DNA from: an uncultured Marinobacter sp.
GTDB taxonomy: Bacteria; Pseudomonadota; Gammaproteobacteria; Pseudomonadales; Oleiphilaceae
Assembly: GCF_913055835.1 (NCBI RefSeq)
Contig: NZ_CAJXKQ010000012.1
Span: forward strand, 39,979-103,978
Direction of reading: 5' to 3'
DNA: 64,000 bases
Below the pieces are notes generated by a model. That model was not told the DNA's origin and did no database searches. It saw only the letters and a list, made by a program, of their open reading frames with translations. Below are positions 43,577 to 52,681 of the stretch, piece after piece (positions within the stretch are counted from its first letter, which is position 1; every line of letters starts with the position of its first letter). The position numbers were made by a program, and so were the translations under genes.

Positions 43577-45057
43577 GCCACACCCCCATTGAGTTTCAAG
43601 ATATGGCGGACCTGCTCGGCATCGCTGAACGGGTATTTCTGGCCGGCGATTTCCTGGTATGCCTCATGCCCTTTTCCGGCAATCAGAACGAGGTCGTTCG
43701 GAGTGGCTGAACGAATCGCCGACTGTATGGCCTCGGCGCGGTCGTGGATAACAGATACCTGTGCCGCATCCGAGAACCCGGCCAGAATATCCTTGGCAAT
43801 CGCCCAGGGATCTTCGCTTCGGGGATTGTCATCGGTAACCACCACACGGTCTGCGAGTTTCTCGGCTTCCCGGGCCATTTCCGGGCGCTTGCCGGCATCG
43901 CGGTCACCGCCGCAGCCAAATACACAAATCAGTTCACCGGCCACATGCGGACGCAGCGCCGCCAACGCATTTGCCAGGGCATCCGGGGTATGGGCGTAAT
44001 CAACAACTACCCGAACACCGTTGGCACCACCGAATCGTTCGAGCCTGCCAGGGGGTGGCGTGAGTCGACCGGCAGCCTGCTGTAAACGCTCGAGCGGAAC
44101 ACCGAGGGTAAGAACCGTCGCCATCGCCGCCAAAACATTGCTCGCGTTGAAGCTGCCCATCAGGGGAACTGAAATGACGAATCGGCCCCACTCGCCATCC
44201 ACGTCAGCTTCAAAACCCTCGTCGGTTGGCCGGAACTCCCGCAACCAGAGCTCGGTCTGGGCCTCGTGAAGGCTGTAGCGCACTCGATCGCACTTGCCCT
44301 CCAATTGCTCGTAGAGCTGCCGACCGAAAGGATCGTCAAAGTTGATAACCGAAAAATGCAGCTCCTCTCGCTGGAACAAGAGTGCCTTGGCAGCGCCGTA
44401 GGCTTCCATGGAGCCGTGATAGTCCAGATGATCCCGGGTGAGATTGGTAAACACGGCCCCGGTCATGGAGAGATTATCCACCCTTCCCTGATCCAGTGCG
44501 TGGGAGGAAACCTCCATTACCGCAGCGCGGCCTTCCTGCTTCACAATCCGGGACAGGACCCGGTTCACCTGCACCGCATCCGGTGTTGTGTGTGTTGCTG
44601 GCTGGAGGGCTCCGGGCATGCCATACCCCAGGGTTCCAAGGATGCCGCAAGGGGTTCCCGTTTCCTTGAGCAACTGGGCGACATACTGGCAGACCGACGT
44701 CTTGCCATTGGTGCCAGTCACACCGATGAGTCGCAGCCGTTGGGAGGGATGTTCAAAGAACCGGTCCGCGATCCGGCCCACCAGGCTTCGCAGGCCAGCA
44801 ACCGGCACAATCAGTGCGCCATGGTGCTCCGTGCACTCGCCGGCTTTCTCGGCTTCAAGGAGAATAACGGTCGCGCCAGCCTCAATAGCCTTGTCGACAT
44901 AGAAATCAGCCGGCGTTCGGGTACCCGATAAAGCTATGAAGGCGTCACCGGAGGCGACTTCACGACTGTCAGTTTTCAGACCGTGAATAGTCACATCGAA
45001 CACCGACGGAACCGCTACAATACCCTGCAATAACGTGCTGAGAGATGTGATGCACAT
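43573..45057 (-). CDS. murE: UDP-N-acetylmuramoyl-L-alanyl-D-glutamate--meso-diaminopimelate ligase
   Basis: MurE adds the third stem residue. The 494-residue protein has the ATP loop GVTGTNGKTSVCQYVAQLL, FTNLTRDHLDYHGSMEAY and the DDNPRSEDP motif. The DNPR sequence marks meso-diaminopimelate specificity, as expected for a Gram-negative wall. I chose the ATG at 45057, four bases beyond the ftsI stop; the frame is open back to 45093 within ftsI. The stop overlaps the murF start by four bases. Confidence 0.98.
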   Translation of the reverse strand: MCITSLSTLLQGIVAVPSVFDVTIHGLKTDSREVASGDAFIALSGTRTPADFYVDKAIEAGATVILLEAEKAGECTEHHGALIVPVAGLRSLVGRIADRFFEHPSQRLRLIGVTGTNGKTSVCQYVAQLLKETGTPCGILGTLGYGMPGALQPATHTTPDAVQVNRVLSRIVKQEGRAAVMEVSSHALDQGRVDNLSMTGAVFTNLTRDHLDYHGSMEAYGAAKALLFQREELHFSVINFDDPFGRQLYEQLEGKCDRVRYSLHEAQTELWLREFRPTDEGFEADVDGEWGRFVISVPLMGSFNASNVLAAMATVLTLGVPLERLQQAAGRLTPPPGRLERFGGANGVRVVVDYAHTPDALANALAALRPHVAGELICVFGCGGDRDAGKRPEMAREAEKLADRVVVTDDNPRSEDPWAIAKDILAGFSDAAQVSVIHDRAEAIQSAIRSATPNDLVLIAGKGHEAYQEIAGQKYPFSDAEQVRHILKLNGGVA

Positions 45058-45061
45058 AGGC

Positions 45062-46849
45062 CTACCCTCGCTCTCCGGTTGCGGAAGCACCAATTTCGGC
45101 CTCTCCCACTTCCAGTTCAGGCTTCACATTCAACAGTCGCAGTGCGTCACTCATTACCCGTGAGAATACCGGCGCCGCCACTTCACCACCGTAGTATTCT
45201 CCGGACTGCGGCGCATCAACGGCCACAACCGTAACCAGTCTCGGATTATCAATGGGCGCCATACCGGCGAAAATCGCCTTGTACTGGCTGTCTTCGTAAC
45301 CCTGGGCACCAACAAGATGAACCGTCCCAGTTTTACCGCCGGCCGAGTAGAATCCCGGCTGCGCACGTTTGCCGGTCCCTCTCGAAACCGCCTCGCGCAG
45401 CATATTACGAACCTGGTAGGTCACCTTCTCGGAAAGCACCCGCTGACCCTCCGGTTTCTGATCCTGCCGAACCAGACTCAGTGGATAGCGCACCCCGCCG
45501 TTGGCAATCACCATATAGGCCTGGGCCAGCTGCAGGGCGTTCACGCTCATGCCGTAGCCATAGGACAGGGTTGCCTCTTCCACCGGCCGCCACTTGGGCG
45601 GAGATGGCAGAACCCCAACCGCTTCGCCGGGGAAACCGATGCCTGTCGGCTGACCAAGCCCAAGCCGGGCATACAGATCCCGGATCACATCACCACCGAG
45701 ATCGGTCGCAATCCTGCTGATTCCGACGTTGCTGGATTTGACGATGATCTCAGCCATATCCATCACGCCATAGTTGCGATGATCCCGGATGGTAAAGCGA
45801 CCAAACCGGCGGAAACCCGGGTTGGTATCAATGGTGCTTTCGACCGAATATTGGCCGGATTCCAGTGCAGCCGCCATGGTGATCGGCTTCATGGTTGAGC
45901 CGGGCTCGAACAGATCGGTAATGGCTTTGTTGCGTAGATTCTCGGCGGCAAGCTGGCTGCGGTCGTTGGGGTTATAAGACCCCTGGTTGACCATTGCCAG
46001 GACCTCACCCGTATCCACGTCGAGCATTACCAGCGTGCCCCCTCTGGCGTTATGAGCCGCCACAACAGCCTTGAGTTCCCGGTAAGCCAAGTACTGGAGG
46101 CGCAAATCAATGCTGAGGGCGAGATTCTGACCAGGACTGGCATCGCGAATCAGGGTCAGATCCTTGATGACGCGACCCCGGTTGTCTTTCAGAACCCGCT
46201 TGCGGCCGGTTTCGCCAGATAACCACTGGTTATACGCAAGCTCGATCCCTTCCTGGCCACGCTCATCGATATCCGTAAAGCCCACAACATGAGCGGTGAC
46301 CTCTCCCGCCGGATAGTAACGACGGTATTCCTGACGGGCATATATCCCATCAAGCTCCAGATCCAGGACCTTTCTGGCCAGATCCGGCTGAACTTTCCGG
46401 CGCAGATAGATAAACTCCCGATCGGAGTATTCTTGAAGACGCTGGCGCAGGGAGGCCTCGCTGATGTCCAGAAGCCGTGCAAGATTGGTCAGCCGTGCCT
46501 CGGAGGGATCGGCCTCCGACGGATTGGCCCAGATAGTCTGCACCGGCGTGCTGACGGCCAGTGGCTCGTCATAACGATCGGTGACAACACCCCGATGGGC
46601 ATCAATACTCTCAACGCGGATGGTCCGGACGTCACCCTGCTTGCGCAGAAACTCGTTATCAACAACATGAAGGTCAACCAAACGCCATCCCAGCACACCA
46701 ACGACCAGGAGAAAGACACCCACGACGGAGCCAAAACGCCAGGCTGCCAGCCCGGACGCCAAACGCTCCCCCCATGTTGTCTTCTTTCCCTGATCGGACA
46801 CGTCGATCACCCTGAATCGTTGTTGTTTTCGTTTGTTATCGGCTTGCAA
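45062..46849 (-). CDS. ftsI: Penicillin-binding protein 3 (septal transpeptidase FtsI)
   Basis: FtsI cross-links septal peptidoglycan with FtsW. The 595-residue protein has one N-terminal membrane segment (FGSVVGVFLLVVGVLGW), a pedestal domain, and the transpeptidase motifs STMK in FEPGSTMKPITMAAA, SSN in VKSSNVGIS and KTG in GGKTGTVHLVG. The start is unclear: the only codon giving the full basic N-terminus is TTG at 46849, inside the end of ftsL, while a GTG at 46810 would remove 13 residues. Neither has a good ribosome-binding site. Confidence 0.96.
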   Translation of the reverse strand: MQADNKRKQQRFRVIDVSDQGKKTTWGERLASGLAAWRFGSVVGVFLLVVGVLGWRLVDLHVVDNEFLRKQGDVRTIRVESIDAHRGVVTDRYDEPLAVSTPVQTIWANPSEADPSEARLTNLARLLDISEASLRQRLQEYSDREFIYLRRKVQPDLARKVLDLELDGIYARQEYRRYYPAGEVTAHVVGFTDIDERGQEGIELAYNQWLSGETGRKRVLKDNRGRVIKDLTLIRDASPGQNLALSIDLRLQYLAYRELKAVVAAHNARGGTLVMLDVDTGEVLAMVNQGSYNPNDRSQLAAENLRNKAITDLFEPGSTMKPITMAAALESGQYSVESTIDTNPGFRRFGRFTIRDHRNYGVMDMAEIIVKSSNVGISRIATDLGGDVIRDLYARLGLGQPTGIGFPGEAVGVLPSPPKWRPVEEATLSYGYGMSVNALQLAQAYMVIANGGVRYPLSLVRQDQKPEGQRVLSEKVTYQVRNMLREAVSRGTGKRAQPGFYSAGGKTGTVHLVGAQGYEDSQYKAIFAGMAPIDNPRLVTVVAVDAPQSGEYYGGEVAAPVFSRVMSDALRLLNVKPELEVGEAEIGASATGERG

Positions 46850-47240
46850 CCGGCGACATCAGTGGTACCAGCACAATATCTTGACGCCCCGGCACTACCA
46901 TACTGAAACGTTCAGCCGCCAGCTTCTCTACCCGCCCGTGAGCGCTGAGCGCACTTTGCTCAAGCAGCAGCTGACTCCATTCACTCTGATAACGATCGCG
47001 CTCGGACTGAAGCTGCGACAAGGTATTGAAAAGCTCCCGGTTCTCATGGGCGCTCACTACCACGCCAATGGAGGAGGCCAGCAACACGGCAACCAGCCCG
47101 AGCGACACCAGCACTCGACCTTGCTTCGTAGCGGCGAACACCTGCCTTGAAATCCGGACCGCTGTTGCAACGCCCTCGCGGACCTTCTGTTTGTTGAGCT
47201 TCGCCGTTTTTACCGGCTCTTCAATAGCTACCGCGCCCAT
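46836..47240 (-). CDS. ftsL: Cell division protein FtsL
   Basis: FtsL is a small bitopic divisome protein that pairs with FtsB and binds FtsQ and FtsI. The 134-residue protein has a cytoplasmic N-terminus of about 45 residues and one membrane segment (GRVLVSLGLVAVLLASSIGVVVSA). A periplasmic coiled coil follows (LFNTLSQLQSERDRYQSEWSQLLLEQSAL). Sequence conservation in this family is low, so the call rests on length, topology and position between rsmH and ftsI. It begins two bases after the rsmH stop. Confidence 0.92.
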   Translation of the reverse strand: MGAVAIEEPVKTAKLNKQKVREGVATAVRISRQVFAATKQGRVLVSLGLVAVLLASSIGVVVSAHENRELFNTLSQLQSERDRYQSEWSQLLLEQSALSAHGRVEKLAAERFSMVVPGRQDIVLVPLMSPVASR

Positions 47241-47242
47241 GG

Positions 47243-48226
47243 TTACGCGCTCCCCTGCGAGTTTTTCCTGGCATCTGTGCGTTCCAGCACCCGCATGACT
47301 GCACTGCGGGCACGTACGTTGTCACTTACTTCGTCAGCGCCGGCCTTGCTGGCCTTACCAACGAGCCGGAAGTCTGAGGCTTCCTGTTCCGCGGTTACAG
47401 GAACTCCCTTGGGCAACTGTGGCCCTCGGGCCAGGTCCCTCATGAACCGCTTGACCAGCCGGTCTTCCAGCGAATGAAAACTGATGACCACCAGACGCCC
47501 TCCCGGGGCAAGGTGATCAACAGCAGACTGAAGACCCAGTTCCAGATCCTCCAGCTCCCGGTTGATAAAAATCCGGATTGCCTGAAAAGTCCGGGTGGCC
47601 GGATGTTTGTGCTTTTCCTTTTTCGGTACAGCCTCGCTGACCAGCTCGGCCAATTGACGAGTCGTTTCGACGGGCGCCTCCTGCCGACGCTCGACCAGCA
47701 GCCGGGCAATGCGACGAGAGAAGCGCTCTTCTCCGTAGCGGAAGATCACATTCGCGATATCCGACTCTTCCGCCGTTGCGAGCCACTCTGCCGCACTGGG
47801 CGATTGCTCGGTATTCATACGCATATCCAGTGGGCCATCACGCATGAAGCTGAACCCGCGAGTGGCATCATCAAGCTGTGGCGATGACACGCCGAGATCC
47901 ATCAACACACCATTCACTGCCTGCCAACCCTGACCGGCTACCGCAGTGCCAAGCTCCGCGAAGGAACCATGAAAGCAGTGGAAGCGCTTATCCTGGGCTT
48001 CCAGCTCACGTGCCGAACGGATAGCTTCAGGGTCCTTGTCGATACCAAGAAGCTGCCCCGACTCCCCAAGACGGCCCAGGATCAGCCTGCTGTGGCCACC
48101 CCGTCCAAAGGTGCCGTCAACGTAAAAGCCATCGGGGTCGTTGACCAGATAGTCGACCGCCGAATCCAGGAGCACCGAGCGATGCGAGTACGCCGCCCCG
48201 GCCTCCTGGCTGCGATCGGAGGTCAT
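47243..48226 (-). CDS. rsmH: 16S rRNA m4C1402 methyltransferase
   Basis: RsmH (MraW) methylates N4 of C1402 in 16S rRNA; rsmI, for the 2'-O-methylation of the same nucleotide, lies about 1.2 kb away. The 327-residue protein has [13 protein letters not shown], the SAM-binding [35 protein letters not shown] and [16 protein letters not shown]. The start overlaps the mraZ stop as ATGA. It is the second gene of the dcw cluster. Confidence 0.98.
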   Translation of the reverse strand: MTSDRSQEAGAAYSHRSVLLDSAVDYLVNDPDGFYVDGTFGRGGHSRLILGRLGESGQLLGIDKDPEAIRSARELEAQDKRFHCFHGSFAELGTAVAGQGWQAVNGVLMDLGVSSPQLDDATRGFSFMRDGPLDMRMNTEQSPSAAEWLATAEESDIANVIFRYGEERFSRRIARLLVERRQEAPVETTRQLAELVSEAVPKKEKHKHPATRTFQAIRIFINRELEDLELGLQSAVDHLAPGGRLVVISFHSLEDRLVKRFMRDLARGPQLPKGVPVTAEQEASDFRLVGKASKAGADEVSDNVRARSAVMRVLERTDARKNSQGSA

Positions 48227-48675
48227 AAGGACAGCGCCTCCATCTCGGGCGGCATCTCTTCATCATCAGAGGACTCGTCAAGCCAGGCGAACCAGCGCTC
48301 TTCACTCCAGAGCTCAAGTTTCTTGCCCTGCCCGATCAGCATCAGTTTTTTCTCCAGATGGGCATAACTTCTCAGAGTTGGTGGAATCAGGATGCGCCCC
48401 GCAGAGTCCAACTCCATGGGAGCAGCATTACCCAGGATCAGGCGCTGCAGGCGGCGGGCCGCCTTATTCATGTTGGGGAGCGCCTCGATTTTGGGCCGTA
48501 AAACCTCCCATTCAGGCTCGGGATAAACCAACAGGCACCGCTCTTCGTCAGCGTTTGCCGTCAACACAATGCGCCCGCCACAGGCCTGCGCGAGCTCTTC
48601 GCGCACCTTGGCGGGGATCGCCAGGCGACCCTTCGCATCCATATTGATGGCATGACTGCCGAGAAAATTGCTCAT
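48223..48675 (-). CDS. mraZ: Transcriptional regulator MraZ
   Basis: MraZ is an AbrB-like DNA-binding protein that represses its own dcw operon by binding direct repeats downstream of the promoter. The 150-residue protein has two homologous halves: [23 protein letters not shown] and [24 protein letters not shown], each with the conserved D-x2-GR-x3-P pattern. It is the first gene of the cluster. The promoter and four repeat boxes that fit its known mode of binding lie 26-97 bases upstream. Confidence 0.97.
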   Translation of the reverse strand: MSNFLGSHAINMDAKGRLAIPAKVREELAQACGGRIVLTANADEERCLLVYPEPEWEVLRPKIEALPNMNKAARRLQRLILGNAAPMELDSAGRILIPPTLRSYAHLEKKLMLIGQGKKLELWSEERWFAWLDESSDDEEMPPEMEALSL

Positions 48676-48700
48676 TTACGCTGTCTCTGGGTGCCCTATA

Positions 48701-48735
48701 TCCACAAAAAACCACTAGAAACCACTTTTTCCCAC
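48701..48735 (-). promoter_or_regulatory. MraZ operator: four GTGG boxes with 10-bp period
   Basis: On the minus strand the boxes are GTGGG (48731-48735), GTGGT (48721-48725), GTGGT (48711-48715) and GTGGA (48701-48705), exactly ten bases apart. They begin eight bases after the -10, so bound MraZ would block the promoter. Direct repeats with a ten-base period are the known MraZ target; the copy number and the match to the first box are read from the sequence. Confidence 0.85.
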
Positions 48736-48743
48736 TTCTGCAC

Positions 48744-48772
48744 ACTATAGAAACACGCAATACACAATGCAA
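48744..48772 (-). promoter_or_regulatory. dcw (mraZ) promoter
   Basis: On the minus strand TTGCAT (48767-48772), a spacer of 17 bases and TATAGT (48744-48749). The start site would fall just before the first MraZ box, with a leader of about 60 bases before mraZ. Confidence 0.8.
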
Positions 48773-48977
48773 GCGCCGCAAACAGCGCCACACTTGCAAA
48801 AGTTCCTTTTATGACAAGAGGTTACAGAGACGGATTCAATGAAATGGTGAGATTACGAAAAAGAAAAGAAGTAAAATCAAATACCTGCAAAAAAGTCTGA
48901 AGACTGCAAGTGAGGTTTAAGATTTTTTGGCTATAAAGAACGCCTGCTGAGAATGACGGACGTCACAGGAAGGAAAA

Positions 48978-49327
48978 GAGCGAGCTCGCCGATAAGCCGG
49001 GTTCTGTCGTGGACAGTCATTCATCTAGGGCCTGCGTCACCACAGGCCTCAAGCAACCTACCCGAATCCAGCGCGGGCCACGCCATCGGATTCCTATTTG
49101 GTCTTGCTCCAGGTGGGGTTTACCATCGCCGTGGACTGTTGCCAGCCACGCGGTGCGCTCTTACCGCACCATTTCACCCTTACCGGCGCCCGAAGGCGCT
49201 TAGGCGGTATACTTTCTGTTGCACTTTCCGTCGGCTCGCGCCGCCCAGGCGTTACCTGGCACCTTGCCCTGTGGAGCCCGGACTTTCCTCCCCCGGAAAA
49301 CCGGCGGCGACTGTCTGGCGAGCTCGG
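48978..49327 (-). ncRNA. rnpB: RNase P RNA (class A)
   Basis: This is the catalytic RNA of RNase P, which trims the 5' ends of tRNA precursors. On the minus strand the 5' part contains GCCAGACAGTCGCCGC and GAGGAAAGTCCGGGCTCC, the latter with a conserved CR-I core. The 3' part has ACAGAACCCGGCTTATCGGC. The P1 helix is perfect over ten bases: 49326-49317 pairs with 48990-48981. Length is about 350 nt. A T-rich stretch after the 3' end may terminate it. It lies between rsmI and mraZ, as in pseudomonads. End positions are estimates to within a few bases. Confidence 0.95.
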
Positions 49328-49332
49328 GCGAG

Positions 49333-49361
49333 ACAATACTCCTGCGCCCAAAGCCTTGCAA
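49333..49361 (-). promoter_or_regulatory. rnpB promoter
   Basis: On the minus strand TTGCAA (49356-49361), 17 bases, TATTGT (49333-49338), ending about seven bases before the P1 helix of rnpB. It begins just downstream of the rsmI stop. Confidence 0.7.
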
Positions 49362-49379
49362 GAGAAACTGCCCCGGCAT

Positions 49380-50276
49380 TCAACTATCCTTGAGCTCCAG
49401 GGCTCGCTGGTAAAGCTCGTTTTTTGATAGCCCGGTTAACTCCGAAGCCATTCTGGCAACCTTCTTTACAGGCAGTTCCGCCAGCAAAACACGAAGCACC
49501 CGGTCCACATCCATGGTTGCAGCCTCGTCATTACCCGCACGAGCCATCACACCACGAATCATGACCACGAACTCGCCGCGGCTTCCGTGGGGGTCGCTCT
49601 CCAACTCCGCCAGAACCTCGGCCACCGAGCCGGAATAGAAGGTTTCGAATGTTTTGGTAATTTCGCGACCAAGGACTATCTCACGATCCGGCCCCAGCAC
49701 TTCGGCAATATCGCGTACCGATTCCAGAATCCGATGAGGCGACTCATAGAAAACCAGGGTCGACACTTCACGGCTCAGCGAATCCAGACTGGCTCTGCGG
49801 CCAGAGCGTTTTGCAGGCAAAAACCCCACATACAAAAAGCGATCCGTCGGCAGGCCAGCAGCGCTCAATGCCGCCACCAGGGCACAGGGTCCGGGAATCG
49901 GGCTGACTCGATACCCCGCAGCCCTGGCCTCGCTCACCAGGACATAACCGGGATCCGAAATCAGCGGGGTACCGGCATCGGAGATCAGAGCAACATCACG
50001 CCCAGCCTCCAGTTCAGCCAGTATCCCGGCAGCCCGGTCCTTCTCATTATGATCATGCAACGCAACCATTCGTTTCTGGATACCCAAATGGCTCAGCAAT
50101 CGGCCACTGTGCCTTGTATCCTCAGCAGCCACCACATCCGCAATGGCCAGCGTGCGGGTTGCCCTCGGCGACAAATCATCAAGGTTGCCGATAGGGGTGG
50201 CAACAACATAGAGCGTGCCTTTCGATTCACTCTTCCGGCTATCTGGCGACAATTTATCGCTGACCTCATTTTCCAA
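49380..50276 (-). CDS. rsmI: 16S rRNA (cytidine1402-2'-O)-methyltransferase
   Basis: RsmI adds the 2'-O-methyl group to C1402 of 16S rRNA, working on the same base as RsmH. The 298-residue protein has GTLYVVATPIGNLDDLSPRA near the start, VAAEDTRHSGRLL, LISDAGTPLISDPGYVLV and FYESPHRILESVRDI, all typical of the tetrapyrrole-methylase-like fold. It starts 132 bases from the divergent lpoA. rnpB follows immediately with its own promoter. Confidence 0.97.
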   Translation of the reverse strand: MENEVSDKLSPDSRKSESKGTLYVVATPIGNLDDLSPRATRTLAIADVVAAEDTRHSGRLLSHLGIQKRMVALHDHNEKDRAAGILAELEAGRDVALISDAGTPLISDPGYVLVSEARAAGYRVSPIPGPCALVAALSAAGLPTDRFLYVGFLPAKRSGRRASLDSLSREVSTLVFYESPHRILESVRDIAEVLGPDREIVLGREITKTFETFYSGSVAEVLAELESDPHGSRGEFVVMIRGVMARAGNDEAATMDVDRVLRVLLAELPVKKVARMASELTGLSKNELYQRALELKDS

Positions 50277-50408
50277 AGCTTGTGCCTCTCTGATGGGGAG
50301 TCCGGGACAGTGACAGTTACGTCATGTGAATTGCCCCCGGAGCTGTTAAACTTGCCACCGTTAGTCTGGCGCTACAAGCCCAATCATCCGGAGTATGTCG
50401 AGCCTGCC

Positions 50409-52280
50409 ATGATAAAGATCCGCATTCATCAACGAGCCCTGGCCAGCGTGTTTACTGCCGCCCTTTTGTCGGCTGGTTGTGCCACCGTGAATCTCGAAAC
50501 CCATGTTGCACAAACCGCTGATCAGGCCCTGGAGCTGGCCAGCAATGAAGACAACATCGAAACCGCGCAGGCTTACCTCCTCCGGATTGCCAGCAGGTTC
50601 CAGGATCAGGGCAATCACACGGCGGCGCGAACGCTACTCCAAAGTCAACAGTTGGCGCAACCGGCTCCTGAGCTTGGCAACCAGAAACGCCTGTTGGCGA
50701 TGGCAAGTGCCAGCGCCCTTGAAGATGGAGCCTGGGCAAAGGAGATCGCCGGTGAAATCACTCCGTCAACCTTTATCGACTACCCGGCCGACCTGATTGC
50801 CAGGGCAGCCAACCTGCAGGCGGACACCTTCACGCTGGCCGGCGAGCCGATGCCTGCGGCCATGACTCTGATTCTGCTGGCCCAGACAGACAACACCGCG
50901 GATGCGCAGCAGATTCACGACCGGGTCTGGTCCCTGCTGGAACAGGTTCCCGACAGCGAGCTGAGCTCAGCGTCTGCCGAAGCCATCGGCTACGAAGCCC
51001 AGGGTTGGCTGGAACTGGCAAGCCTTGTCCGGACACCGGACGCTGGCATCGACGAGCAGGGCCGAATCATCCGTGGCTGGCAGAATAACTGGCCCGGTCA
51101 TCCCGCCGCCCAGGTACTGCCCTCGGAGCTGAAACTGATCGCCACACTGGCCGAAAGCCGCCCTGAAAAAATCGCCCTCGCTCTGCCCCTCGAGGGGCCG
51201 CTGGCAACCGCTGGCAAGGCAATTCGAGACGGTTTTCTGGCGGCCTACTACCTCGATGACTCTGCTGACCGGGGTGAAACTGACATTCGCATCTTCAACA
51301 CCGCGGGCACACCGTTCAGCGATCTTTACCAGCAGCTGTCCGAACAGGATATCGACCTGATTGTCGGCCCCCTGGAAAAAGAAGCTCTAGCCGGGCTTGG
51401 CTCAATGAATACGCTGCCGGTACCTGCGCTAGGGCTGAATTACCTGCCCGCCGGCACCATGCCTGCTGAAGGACTGTATCAATTCGGGCTTTCCGCCGAA
51501 GACGAGGCGCGGCAGATCGCCGACAGGCTTGCTGCGGAAAAACTGCGCCAGGTCCTTGTTCTCATTCCCGGTGGCGAGTGGGGTGATCGCGTGGAGGCTG
51601 CGCTGCTGCAACGCATGGCCACCCATGACGGCGTTGCGCTGGACATTGAACGCTTCTACCGGGAGGACAATCTTCGGGCAGTGACGGCCGACCTGCTGGG
51701 CATCACCGTTTCCAGGGACAGAGCCATTCAGGTTGAACGGACCATCGGTATGGACGTCGAATTCGAACCGAGGCGCCGGCAGGACGCAGACGCCATTGTC
51801 ATGGTGGCAGAGCCCACGGTGGCGCGGCAGTTCAAGCCTCTGTTCGCGTTTTATTTCGGGGGTGATCTGCCGGTTTACTCACCTTCCATTATTTATGAGG
51901 GCACGCCCGCACCATCCAGGGACCGAGACCTGAACGGGGTTATTTTCACTGACATTCCGTGGGTGCTGGGTGACGACAACGAACTACGCACCCGCGCCAC
52001 GGACAACCTGTCCGGCACCCGTGGTCAACCCGGTCGCCTGTTCGCCATGGGCGCCGACGCGTGGCACCTGAGCAAACGGCTACCCCTGTTGAGACAGGTC
52101 GAAAACGCCTCTATATCAGGGCAGACTGGCGTTCTCACAATGACCCCCAAGGGCAGTATCCACCGGGAACAGCTCTGGGCACAGTTCCGCAACGGGGTTC
52201 CCGAGCTCATCCCTGACCCCGTGAGCGAAGAGAGCGAGCCAGAAACCACGGACCAGGAAACAGTCCCCGTCAGCGAATAA
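50409..52280 (+). CDS. lpoA: Penicillin-binding protein activator LpoA
   Basis: LpoA is an outer-membrane lipoprotein that reaches through the periplasm to activate PBP1A. The 623-residue protein has a lipoprotein signal with lipobox LSAGC (Cys24) and a TPR-like helical N-terminal domain. A C-terminal periplasmic-binding-like domain begins near KIALALPLEGPLATAGKAIRDGF. I start it at the ATG 50409 to give the signal peptide; the open frame continues back to 49587 but that part is antisense to rsmI. Its ribosome-binding site is weak. It precedes yraN and diaA, the order seen in pseudomonads. Confidence 0.94.
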   Translation: MIKIRIHQRALASVFTAALLSAGCATVNLETHVAQTADQALELASNEDNIETAQAYLLRIASRFQDQGNHTAARTLLQSQQLAQPAPELGNQKRLLAMASASALEDGAWAKEIAGEITPSTFIDYPADLIARAANLQADTFTLAGEPMPAAMTLILLAQTDNTADAQQIHDRVWSLLEQVPDSELSSASAEAIGYEAQGWLELASLVRTPDAGIDEQGRIIRGWQNNWPGHPAAQVLPSELKLIATLAESRPEKIALALPLEGPLATAGKAIRDGFLAAYYLDDSADRGETDIRIFNTAGTPFSDLYQQLSEQDIDLIVGPLEKEALAGLGSMNTLPVPALGLNYLPAGTMPAEGLYQFGLSAEDEARQIADRLAAEKLRQVLVLIPGGEWGDRVEAALLQRMATHDGVALDIERFYREDNLRAVTADLLGITVSRDRAIQVERTIGMDVEFEPRRRQDADAIVMVAEPTVARQFKPLFAFYFGGDLPVYSPSIIYEGTPAPSRDRDLNGVIFTDIPWVLGDDNELRTRATDNLSGTRGQPGRLFAMGADAWHLSKRLPLLRQVENASISGQTGVLTMTPKGSIHREQLWAQFRNGVPELIPDPVSEESEPETTDQETVPVSE

Positions 52281-52304
52281 CACCACAGGAGCAGATCAGC
52301 TGCC

Positions 52305-52670
52305 ATGGATGGCACCAAAACCCTGGGCAATCATTTCGAAGGCGTCGCAGCCCGATACCTCGCTAGCCGAGGTGTGCGGATAATCGAACGCAATGTATAC
52401 AATCGCGGCGGCGAAATCGACCTCGTGGGCGAGGACGGCGGGACCCTTGTGTTCTTTGAGGTCCGCTATCGAGGCGCGGGCAGCCTGGTTGACCCGGCAA
52501 GCTCAATCAATTACCCCAAACAGAAACGCCTGATTCGTGCAGTCTCATTCTATTTGCACAGGCATGGGCTCTGGGACAAGGTCTCGCGAATAGATGTAGT
52601 TGCCATCAGCCCGGGTACCGTTAAAAAATACCGGGTACAATGGATCAGGAACGCAATTCTGGCAGGATAG
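52305..52670 (+). CDS. yraN: YraN/UPF0102 family protein
   Basis: This 121-residue protein has the YraN pattern: a helical start (GNHFEGVAARYLASRGVRIIERN) and then GGEIDLVGEDGGTLVFFEVRYR, which contains the E-x-D...E-V residues of a nuclease-like fold. YPKQKRLIRAVSFYLHRH and RIDVVAIS follow. The family is related to Holliday-junction-resolvase-like endonucleases, but its activity in the cell is not settled. An AGGAG lies just upstream of the start. It sits 24 bases after lpoA and before diaA. Confidence 0.95.
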   Translation: MDGTKTLGNHFEGVAARYLASRGVRIIERNVYNRGGEIDLVGEDGGTLVFFEVRYRGAGSLVDPASSINYPKQKRLIRAVSFYLHRHGLWDKVSRIDVVAISPGTVKKYRVQWIRNAILAG

Positions 52671-52681
52671 TGATACTGAAA

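Noticed and set aside
48975..49427. Small open frames over 48953-49427 as protein genes
   Set aside because: The region is RNase P RNA; the frames have no ribosome-binding sites and the RNA has a closed P1 helix and conserved core.
49587..50408. Possible 274-residue N-terminal extension of LpoA
   Set aside because: The extension is antisense to rsmI and precedes a clear lipoprotein signal peptide, so the gene starts at 50409.
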